Shown here: positions 55,029 through 64,000 of the stretch, in pieces
How the letters are laid out: each line of letters starts with the position of its first letter
How positions within the stretch are numbered: position 1 is the first letter of the stretch
DNA from: Cordylochernes scorpioides
Taxonomy: Eukaryota > Arthropoda > Arachnida > Pseudoscorpiones > Chernetidae
Direction of reading: 5' to 3'
Assembly (NCBI GenBank): GCA_030710605.1
Contig: CP092870.1
Location: forward strand, 95,114,941 to 95,178,940
Length of the DNA: 64,000 nt
The notes under the pieces: model-generated
What the model saw: the letters and a program-made list of their open reading frames with translations, nothing else
Told to the model about the DNA's origin: nothing
Database searches by the model: none
Made by a program: the position numbers and the translations under genes

Positions 55029-55429
55029 GGTATCAATCAATAAACCGTTTTTGTAACCTGAGAAAGACATTTTCTCTGAAAGCGCACGTCGTTTTAAATA
55101 CATAAATATTATTGGGAGCTATTCTATTTATTTATTTATTTTTTATTCATTATTATAGAGATACACACACTAAACTTTAATATATATCAGAACTGGATAA
55201 GCGAATTGATGTAAATAATGAATATCAGGATGTTTCTAGAAAGTAGAATATGGATATATGTATATATGATTCTATCAAAATAATTATATAGTTCCCTATT
55301 TACATATTTCCCATATAACTTTGTTTCTTTCGTCCTCTCTTTTCCCACTTATTTACTGCATCTCTCAGGAGAATCTATATATATATATAAGACTAAAATA
55401 ATATTTATATTATAAAGACTTCATAAAAC

Positions 55430-55620
55430 TTTTCTAAAAAATCGATTGTCCTTTAAACGTTTCGGCGATCCACTGTCGCCTTTTTCAAAAAAGGAAGAAA
55501 GCTTATTGTATACAAATAATACACTTTTCACCTTTTTTGAAAAGAGAGATAGTGGATCACCGAAATGTCAAAAAGACAATGGACTTTTATAAAAGGTTGA
55601 TGAAGTCTTCAACTTGAATG
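55430..55620. mobile_element. Penelope-like inverted end pair
   Basis: TTTAAACGTTTCGGCGATCC...TCGCC near 55456 (minus strand GGCGA/TCGCC helix followed by GAAACG) and GTGGATCACCGAAATGTC near 55548 are opposed copies. The CUGANGA box is lost in both. Confidence 0.5.
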
Positions 55621-55655
55621 AATCAAAATCCAACCCCCCTACAATTATGGTCTAA

Positions 55656-57110
55656 AAGTCTTAATAAAGGTAGTGATTGATTGAAGTAGAAGATGAAGTA
55701 AACACTCCAGTAGTGTAATGGTCCTCAATCAATAACAGTAATTGATTGAAGTAGATGATAAAGTAAACACTCCAGTAGTGGGATGGTCCTCAGTTAATAA
55801 CAGTGATTGATTGAAGAAGTAAACGCTCCAGTAGTGGAATGGTCCTAAGTCAATAACAGTGATTGATTGAAGTAGATGATGAAGTAAACACTCCAGTAGT
55901 GGAATGGTCCCCAGTCAATAACAGTGATTGATTGATTGAAGTAGAAGTAAATGATGAAGCAAACACTCCAGTAGGTCCTCAGTCAATAACAGTGATTGAT
56001 TGAAGTAGAAGATTAAGTAAACAGTCCAGTAGTGGAATGGTCCTCAGTCAATAACAGTGATTGATTGAAGTAGAAGTAAACACTCCAGTAGTGGAATGGT
56101 CCTCAGTCAATAACAGTGATTAATTGAAGTAGAAGTAAACACTCCAGTAGTGGAATGGTCCCCAGTCAATAACAGTGATTAATTGAAGTAGAAGTAAACA
56201 CTCCAGTAGTGGAATGGTCCCCAGTCAATAACAGTGATTAATTGAAGTAGAAGTAAACACTCCAGTAGTGGAATGGTCCTCAGTCAATAACAGTGATTGA
56301 TTGAAGTAGAAGTAAACACTCCAGTAGTGGAATGGTCCCCAGTCAATAACTGTGATTAATTTAAGTAGAAGTAAACACTCCAGTAGTAGAATGGTCCCCA
56401 GTCAATAACAGTGATTAATTGAAGTAGAAGTAAACACTCAAGTAGTGGAATGGTCCTCAGTCAATAACAGTGATTGATTGAAGTACAAGTAAACACTCCA
56501 GTAGTGGAATGGTCCTCAGTCAATAACAGTGATTGATTGAAGTAGAAGTAAACATTCCAGTAGTGGAATGGTCCTCAGTCAATAACAGAGATTGATTGAA
56601 GTAGAAGATTAAGTAAACACTCCAGTAGTGGAATGGTTCCCAGTCAATAACAGTGATTAATTGAAGTAGAAGTAAACACTCCAGTAGTGGAATGGTCCTC
56701 AGTCAATAACAGTGATTGATTGAAATTGAAGATGAAGTAAACACTCCAGTAGTGGAATGGTCCTCAGTCAATAACAGTGATTGATTGAAGTTGAAGATGA
56801 AGTAAACACTCCAGTAGTGGAATGGTCCTCAGTCAATAACAGTGATTGATTGAAGTTGAAGATGAAGTAAACACTCCAGTAGTGGAATGGTCCTCAGTCA
56901 ATAACAGTGATTGATTGAAGTACAAGTAAGCACTCCAGTAGTGGAATGGTCCTCAGTCAATAACAGTGATTGATTGAAGTAGAAGTAAACACTCCAGTAG
57001 TGGAATGGTCCTCAGTTAATAGCAGTGATTGATTGAAGTTGAAGATGAAGTAAACCCTCCAGTAGTGGAATTAAAGTAAACACTCCTGTAGTGGAATGAT
57101 CCTCAGTCAA
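55656..57110. repeat. minisatellite, ~59-bp unit, about 24 copies
   Basis: The unit contains GTGATTGATTGAAGTAGAAG, TAAACACTCCAGTAGTGGAA and TGGTCCTCAGTCAATAACA. Some units carry an extra 6 bp (GATGAA). The array begins directly at a LINE-like tail (GTCTTAATAAAGGTAG), so it probably arose by amplifying a retroelement terminus. Confidence 0.95.
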
Positions 57111-57406
57111 TAACAGAGAAGGAGTCACAGAGTCGACTTACTTTTCCCAACGGTAGACAGTAACGATGCTGGCTTATCTACCACCTCAAGATACCCGGAT
57201 TTTGCCCCTCTGGGAGACCCAAGGACGGCTTATCCGACAATTACGTCATCCGTTGCGTTAACCTCGTTAGAACCTTGTGTTGTTTTTCCAGGGAAGTTAC
57301 CTATCAGAGTGCCACACATCTCAATCCGGATGGTAAACAGTTGCTTCTTATTGTGTAAAAAAAATAACTTATTTTATGATCAACTTCAAACTCAAAACAT
57401 ATATAC

Positions 57407-57586
57407 AGTAGAGCCTCTATGAGAGAAGACTCACGCTAGAAGACACCTCTCTATAAAGGACAGATATCAATTGCAAAATTACCATTTTTACTATTCAGAA
57501 ACTGTCAGGTAAGAGGACACCTATCCTTAAAGGACACTTTGGCTCTGCAATTAGGTGTCCTTTACAGGGTGGTTCAAATGTATATA
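57407..57586. mobile_element. MITE, AAAGGACA family
   Basis: ACAGTAGAGCCTCTATGAG at left, CCTTTACAGGGTGGTTCAAA at right; AAAGGACA and GACACCTCTC words inside, as at 14839. Confidence 0.65.
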
Positions 57587-58691
57587 AAACAACTCACTTT
57601 TTATCCTAAATTATGTAAATATTTGGTTTCACTTTTACATTATTTTTGTTATTTTTGTCTGACGAATCATTACAAGGCGGAATGCCCTAATAAAGTTTTT
57701 GTTGTTTTAATTAACTCTGTATTACTTCGTCGTGGATATTAGTGATCAGTTTTTATAGGGAACATATTATGTATATTAGAACATATCAGTCCATATGTGA
57801 AGATTCATCAATTTTAACCTAAAAAATAAGTCGACCTTATAACACTAAACTAGTATTATCAAGCTACAATGTCCCATTACAGTACAATCGTTAGATCCTG
57901 ATAAAAACAAAGACGTTAAATTTCCTAATATCAATATGATTAAATATAGGAAAATTGAGATTTCACACACTCTCTTTATACCAGGTCTATTAGTATGAAA
58001 CGCGAAAATTTTCAGTGAATTCAAAAGTTTACCAATTCCATACAACAAAAGATTTTGTATTCAAAGTAATTGCCCTTATTAGCTATACACTCGGACCACC
58101 TTTCAGGCAATTTTCGAATTCCTTGTCTGAAAAATTCTATTCCTTTTGAGTCGAACCAGTCAACAAGTCAATGCATGTGACAATACACGCGTAGAGTGGA
58201 AGGGGAGTCCAGTTTCCGATACGTATTCTTCTCAAAGTCGCCCTGATATCTTTTCTTTATTAATTCCTAGAAGAGAATGATATATATTAAATTAAGACAT
58301 ATATAAACATATATATGTATAGTAATATAAATGTCAATATATACACTAGGTTTCAATGTACCATAATTATAATAAATGTTACAGTCCACACAAATGTATT
58401 ATATAAAATTCAACGCGCCAGTTTGGAGATCATGTAATCTTAAATAAGATAAAGTTTCTAAGAGATAGTCAGCCATCGACCCAGGCAAGACCCAAGAGAC
58501 ATTACATCAGACAAACTGGAAATTTCCTAGATTAACATGTGGATATGAGGACCTTCTTCCACATGTTTTTATATTCTATATACATTGTTGTATCTCTCTG
58601 GGGAGAACCTGTATATAAGAGAACTGGTCTTAATAAAGGTATTAATTGATTTATCTACATTTTAAGAAAGTCTAAAAGGATTTTGATAGCA
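57587..58691. other. non-coding, LINE-like tails
   Basis: Two LINE-type ends (CCTAATAAAGTTTTTGTTG near 57687 and GGTCTTAATAAAGGTATTAA near 58628) in AT-rich sequence. No supported gene. Confidence 0.4.
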
Positions 58692-58983
58692 AGGCGGTAC
58701 ACCTATCCCCCGATTTACACGGTAGATACGTTCCTGAGAAAAACGTGTAAATCGGGGGATAGGTGTACATAGAAATAAAAATAAAATGCATTGACAGGTT
58801 AAAATATGTAGTCAGCACATAAGCTCGGGATTCCTCGTGAGATGTGTACACAGCGCATGTGTTCAATCACAGTAGCATTTAGTATAGTGCGATAAAAACA
58901 ACAAAAAAAAACTTATTTGGAAAACCGTGTAAAAGCGAAAACGTGTAAAACAAGTACCTTGTAAATCGGGGGATAGGTGTATT
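58692..58983. mobile_element. MITE, TIR CACCTATCCCCCGATTTACA
   Basis: Sister of 12650-12937 in reverse orientation; left CACCTATCCCCCGATTTACA, right TGTAAATCGGGGGATAGGTG, TA on both sides. It sits immediately 3' of the last ankyrin-gene codons. Confidence 0.85.
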
Positions 58984-58984
58984 T

Positions 58985-60945
58985 ATATAAATAGAGTTAA
59001 CATCCTCTAAAGTAACAAGACTTCCAATCTTATCGGCAGGATGCAATGTTCTTAAGTTGGAATGTGCAAATAGAGCATTCAATTTGAATAATTCCTTCCT
59101 TTTATATTGTCCTCTTTTAAATTGTTCCTTTATCATTCTGAAATAGTTCGGATAGCGTTCGAACAACTGGAAACCTTCAACTTCTTTTTTCAACTCTTCG
59201 TTGAACATGTATTGGGTAAGTTTCATATCATCTTTTTCTTTTAAGAAAGTATATAAGGAAATAGATGAATTTGCAAGTAAGTGCGTATTCATAGCTGAAA
59301 TCTCTTTTTTTTTGTGTGTGACTCCCAAAATTCGTTATGGCTGTTACGAATGACATGAAGAATTTCTTCATTAGGATTGGATAGAATCTGATTGAGGATT
59401 ATAATTTCAACATTGTTAGAAAAATAAGAGGATATTTCTTCTCTAACAAAGATTTTATTCCAAATTTCATTATTTACAAGGGCACCTGCTCTTAATAGAG
59501 TTTTGGTATGTTTGCTGGAGAATCGATTAACTACCAAACTCAAAAAGTGTGTTCTATTGTTATTCACCATATTTATATCAGCTCCAGCATTTAAAAGAGA
59601 TTTAAGAATGACGTAGGGGGTCGGTGGAAGGATGGTCTAAACCGTTAGTTTTCGACAGCAAAGACCCGGGTTCGATTCCCGCATTGAGCACTTTTTTTTC
59701 TGATTTGGAAAAAAAAAATGCTCCAATGGCCCCTGATTCTTGCAAAGGTCCAACCCACCAGCGAGTGCAAGTAACCAAACGGGGCTCTGGCACATTTGTA
59801 AGTGCAAAGTCGAACTGCTTTTCACATGTGTAGATATGTGGTGCACTTAGAGTAAAAGCAGTCGCCTACTTCTACCCATCATGATTATCAAGGCCTGTAT
59901 CACGTGTACTAGGGATAAGCAAAAAAAAAGAATGACGTCCTTATATGATGAAATGTGAAAAAGTGTTAAACAACCATTGGTATCTCGCATGTTAACGTTG
60001 GCCCCAGCATTTAGTACTATTTCAACTACTTCTGGATTACTATTCCGGACGACTAAATTTAGAAGAGGATTTCCCCTACCATCAGTTATATTAACATCCA
60101 CACCTGCTTTGATAATATGGAAATACGTTTCAGTCTATATCCGTTCCAATTAAGTTCATCAATTAATTTGATTCCTAAAATTGCATATGGTTCTTGATTT
60201 GTAGTTCTAAAATTGGCGTTTATTCCAGCTTCAATAAGCATATCAACAATTTTTTATGATTTCCTCTAATTGCATAGGTAAGAGGTGTATAACCATTAGT
60301 ATCTTGATTGCTAACACGAGCACCAGCTTTTATTATGTCTTTTGCACAATTTATGTAACCTTTTTTCAATGGTAAAATGTAATGGTATCATATTTTTGGG
60401 ACCCCTTTGGTCTAATTCACTTCCTGATTTTACCAGGGTAGATATAATGTTATTTTGTGAAACCTTGGTCATCGCTAGAGTTAACATGGCTTTATTTTCA
60501 TATAACACATTGACATCTGATCCTAATTTGATGAGAGTTTCTACAAATTTAACATTACTTTCAAAAATAGCTTGATTTAATGGGCTGATATAATATCTGT
60601 CTTTTTGATTAATATCAATGATTCTTCTCGGATTTTCTTCGGTTATGTATTTTGGTATCTTCTTCAGTAGTGCCTGAAAAATTTCATTATTGCCTTTCTT
60701 AACGGCTATCACAAGAGGTACTTCACCAGTGCGATATTGTTGATTGATGTAACCTCCTTTCGCCAATATTGCTCTCACCAAATATGGATCGTTATTTTTG
60801 ATAGCTGAAATTAAAGGAGTATCACCCCCACAACCATAAATATTTACTTCTGCTCCAGCTTTCAATAAAGAGCAAGCAATATTTTTGTCACTATTGAAAA
60901 TGGCGTAAATTAGATTATATCCAATCTTCTTACTTTGTTTCTTGG
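58985..60945 (-). pseudogene. ankyrin-repeat protein gene, interrupted
   Basis: Minus strand. 60945-60370 is open and carries at least six ankyrin repeats (GAEVNIYGCGGDTPLISAIK, GEVPLVIAVKKGNNEIFQAL, GSDVNVLYENKAMLTLAM). Frameshifts follow near 60365, 60258 and 60120; further repeats read AGARVSNQDTNGYTPLTYAI and GANVNMRDTNGCLTLFHISS. A SINE splits it at 59617-59928. It then resumes with NAGADINMVNNNRTHFLSLV and a C-terminal helical segment YPNYFRMIKEQFKRGQYKRK ending near 58985. Ankyrin arrays with such C-terminal tails are common in arthropod gene families. The open frame extends upstream to 61135, but that part is antisense to an LTR and is unlikely to be real N-terminus. Confidence 0.8.
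59617..59928 (+). mobile_element. tRNA-derived SINE (family 1), full length with TSD
   Basis: Starts GGGGGTCGGTGGAAGGATGG, A-box-like TGGAAGGATGGTCTAAACC, B box GGGTTCGATTCCCGC, and ends GTACTAGGGATAAGCAAAAA. It is flanked by AGAATGACGT on both sides (near 59607 and 59931). The best reference copy for the family in this window (about 310 bp). Confidence 0.95.
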
Positions 60946-60969
60946 ATCCTGCAGTCGAGTCTTTTGTAA

Positions 60970-61600
60970 GACTTTGGGTCTTAATGGGGGCTTTTGTTGT
61001 TATGTTGTATATATGTGATGATTTAAGACCATGGAATTGTTGTAAATAGTCTAGATATCTCCTACCACATGTTCCACCCCATGACTGTATATAACTCCTT
61101 ATGTACTGCACATAGAAAGCCTCAACTAACATCAATCTGTACCGCGTAAGAATCTAATAAAGTATCGCAACTGTACAGATAGAAGGAATGGAGAGAGACA
61201 GGAGAAAGTTAAGGTTAAAACTAATCAGGCTTAGGACAGAAGTCGAAGCAAGGCCTAGCAAAAGAGGCTTAAAACCAGCCCAACTATAAATAATTTACAA
61301 GTCAATACTTCCTGACAGGACAGGGCGTATCTGATAACGCAGAAACCATAAAAGCTAAGAGTAACGCCCCGTATTTCCGTAGCAAGGCCGGATATATATC
61401 CTCCGTCAAAGAGATAAGCCAGGCCCAATCAGAAGACAATACCTAAGTAGGTCAACCAATAGCCTACGGCCACGTGAAAAAGTCCCACCAATTAGGAAAG
61501 AATCACCTAAATAGGTCAGCCAATTAGAAAGAAGCAAGGTCGTGGTGTTAAATCGAGAACCTAGAATTGTCAGTCTTCACTTGGATCCCAACGGTAACAC
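60970..61600 (+). mobile_element. probable LTR of an LTR retrotransposon
   Basis: Contains TGACTGTATATAACTCC (TATA-like, near 61083), and 70 bp on AATCTAATAAAGTATCGC (poly(A) signal), the spacing of a U3-R region. CG- and GC-rich sequence follows, then a gag-like ORF. The exact ends and primer binding site were not established and no second LTR is in the window. Confidence 0.45.
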
Positions 61601-61875
61601 TTGCTCTAAGATCTCTCTCCCTCTCTCCTCATCCCATTCCTTCTTGACGTCAGACGCTTTTAGTGGAATCTCTGTTTGTTTATTTCACCTTTGGCCCAGC
61701 TGTGTCGCCTTCCACCACGACTGCACGGTAGAGTTGACATCGAGGTTCGTCTAGCATCAGGTAACACTGGTCCCAGAGGTCCCAAGATATCACAGACTCC
61801 CCCGTAACGAAGAGTCGACAGGATAGTGGACGCCAAGGTACAAGTAAGCAAGTAGACCACTGTCTGTACAGAAAG

Positions 61876-62283
61876 ATGGAACAGGGAAGAGAGGAGAATC
61901 CAAAGGAACCAATGGAGTCCGATCCCGACTCCGAAAGTGGGGAAAACACCACTATTCCGAAGAAAGAAACCACCCTCGGTAGGACGCAGGAAACTGTCCC
62001 CGGCCAGGAAGACGTCACACCCCCGCCGCTGGTGTCAGATGTCCTAGGGAGGTTGACGACGACGCTACATCAGCTTTCTGCCGTGACCGGACATCGCGAG
62101 AGGTGGAATCGTTACGATGGTTCGTACGAGGCGCAGAGCTTCTTCACCAACTACGACGCCCAAGCAGATCGGGCCCAACTACAATATTCTACAAGACTGA
62201 GAAAGCCACCAAACCTCCTGCAAGCGCCCCTCCGAGTTACCAACACGCGAGCGTATGTTACCTGCTCACCCAACCATCTCTAA
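61876..62283 (+). CDS. gag-like ORF (135 codons)
   Basis: Starts MEQGREENPKEPMESDPDSE, acidic and hydrophilic, then LVSDVLGRLTTTLHQLSAV and WNRYDGSYEAQSFFTNYDAQ, resembling the start of a Gypsy-type gag capsid region (FDG...FF). It stops at 62283, much shorter than a normal gag. No protease, RT or integrase follows within the next 1.7 kb, so the element is defective or internally rearranged. Confidence 0.5.
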   Translation: MEQGREENPKEPMESDPDSESGENTTIPKKETTLGRTQETVPGQEDVTPPPLVSDVLGRLTTTLHQLSAVTGHRERWNRYDGSYEAQSFFTNYDAQADRAQLQYSTRLRKPPNLLQAPLRVTNTRAYVTCSPNHL

Positions 62284-64000
62284 ACCACGAGCCCAGCGCA
62301 AACAATGAACTCTGACTGTCCCAAAGATCCTCCAACCATGGCACAAGACCAGGACTGTCCCGACATACAAGACAACACAACAGTAGGTTCCTCCTTCTAT
62401 ATTTTTTGTTGAACAACTGCTCGTTCGAGCTGCACTGTCCAATAATGTAAACCTACTCTACTACTTGATACAGAAGCATCTATCGCTATAATTAGGCAGA
62501 ATACTTTTAAAATAATAGACATCAGTTTGTAAAAGAAAATACCTGTCCATCCATTTAACTTAACTATTAATGCCATAGCTAACAATATTTTCACCATAGA
62601 CTATATCTTTTTGATCTTAAAAATAAGTAACATAACGCGGAATCTAAAATTCCATATAATCGATACACCCTTGCCTTTTATCATTTTATTCCTTAATTCC
62701 ATAAAACGATTTCTACTAATTATAAACTGTCCTCAGCTACTCCTGTATCAATATAATGTACTTCTACCAACTACCTTGTACCAATTCACCTCGTGCAAGC
62801 AACACGTGTCACATGGACAGGTCAATACAACTGTCCCAGTTACTAAATTTTCCCCTCCTGTAACAGGTTGCTCACACGTGGTGAACTCCAACACTCTTAT
62901 TTAATATTATTGTAATGTTACTAATCCCATTTTCAACGCTCCTATGTCCTTTTCTTTCATATCTTTGGACAGAAGTAACTTAAATCACAGCCTTCCAAAA
63001 CTATTCCAATCGTTAAATTCCCACATAACTACACTCCTTCCTTTTACACGCATAGTTAAATATCGACAAATCGCTCTTAACAAAATAAACAACATCTTTT
63101 CACATCACTTTTTCTAATTGGCAACAATTTTCAATGCGCGACTTCACACCCAAATCTAATTTCGAGCCACACAAGCTTTATTACGTCGCCCTACTAAACA
63201 CACACAATCTTTTTTTTTTTTTCTCACATTAAACGTGTCATATCCACTAATAATATAAAAATTCTAGATATGTTCGTACAACCAGCACCCATGACTTTAG
63301 TAAATTTGTTATTCTTAGTGTAACAGGTTAGATTTTGTACAAAACAGAGACTTCACGCGACACCTTTTCATTTACAATTTTTTCGCTTCGTGTCACAGCG
63401 CCACACCACTAAACTCTTTCAATTTTCAGGCCAAAGACGCCCTCACCACGCCTGTGACACATTTATTTAACCACACATTGTTCACGTCGATAGTCGCAAT
63501 TTCGCTCAATTCTAACCTGATATCATTGAATAACATTTTTACTAAGTCCGCCAAAAACCATTCGATTTAGTATCAACAGATACAATCTCCGAATTTTCGA
63601 AATACAAACACAAATCGAACAAATGCTTGAACACAGGATAATTACAACCTCTGTATCTCCCTATATCAATCCCATAACGCTTTTCACCAAAAGTGACAAA
63701 TCAAAACGCTTTTGCATTTACAATTTTAGAAATAATATCTCCGAACGTAGTTCGAATTAACTTCCAATAAGTTGAAAGAAAGCAAGCAGCCTCGCAAAAG
63801 GCCTCCCTGACCTACATCCGGAATCGCATTAAAAATAGCTTCGCTCCCCCTCGCCCCCCCGAGCAAACAAACAGCCGACATCTTGTTACATCCGTCGCCA
63901 CCCCGTGTTCTCTAATGAACTTTCGCCACCTATTAAATTAAATATTAGTGCGTGCCAAAGACAACATTTTACCTACAAAAATCACACACACCCACATAAG
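62284..64000. other. non-coding, nothing recognised
   Basis: Pyrimidine-skewed AT-rich sequence (many TTTC, CACA words) without open frames of note. It may be the untranslated body of the LTR element or unrelated DNA. Confidence 0.4.

Noticed and set aside
55656-57110. Regular repeats considered as a CRISPR array
   Set aside because: Units are contiguous near-identical 59-65 bp without unique spacers, in a eukaryotic context.
62284-63999. Search for protease, RT or integrase after the gag-like ORF
   Set aside because: No frame with recognisable motifs was found; stops are dense in all frames.

Overview
The window looks like an animal nuclear genome, most likely an invertebrate and probably an arthropod. 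The evidence is intron-like spacing with GT/AG exons, tRNA-derived SINEs, LINEs with gag zinc knuckles and APE endonucleases, Tc1/mariner-type transposons, a metazoan bifunctional PAPS synthase and intron-bearing tRNA-Tyr genes. Several LINE C-terminal fragments recall chelicerate (spider-type) elements, but that placement is a guess. Most of the sequence is AT-rich repeat debris. One 100-N assembly gap lies at 12949-13048.

Layout. 1-2176: tandem 1-kb units, each full unit carrying a proline-rich candidate exon. 2550-5873 and 8592-11913: a nearly identical 3.3-kb segment present twice, each copy with a HYOU1/GRP170-like exon, MITEs, a SINE and hammerhead-like hairpins. 6545-6790: a dispersed repeat holding a canonical-looking hammerhead ribozyme on the minus strand. 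6937-7023 and 16147-16214: two phase-compatible exons of an unidentified plus-strand gene. 11981-12351: an ankyrin remnant. 14-25 kb: SINEs, LINE fragments, a split mariner-type transposase and Penelope-like debris. 25.9-26.6 kb: a 129-bp minisatellite. 30565-32400 (minus): the only clearly intact large gene, a single-exon 611-codon PAPS synthase. 34.8-35.5 kb: two tRNA-Tyr genes with 14-nt introns plus a half copy.

36407-50774: a 14.4-kb structure bounded by TA and perfect outer terminal repeats. Two inverted ~2.25-kb arms each carry a decayed transposase gene with an N-terminal HTH and a DDD catalytic domain. Between them lie two different LINEs placed tail to tail, one of them interrupted by a third LINE and by a Penelope-like insertion with a 12-bp target duplication. 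52-58 kb: more debris, a 5S rRNA-like sequence and a 59-bp minisatellite. 58985-60945: a decayed ankyrin gene interrupted by a SINE, followed by the 5' end of an LTR retrotransposon with a short gag-like ORF.

The most interesting signals are the hammerhead-type motifs in several unrelated repeat families (best at 6612-6655), the palindromic transposase-LINE composite, and the intact intronless PAPS synthase. All comparisons were made by eye; no database or alignment search was run.
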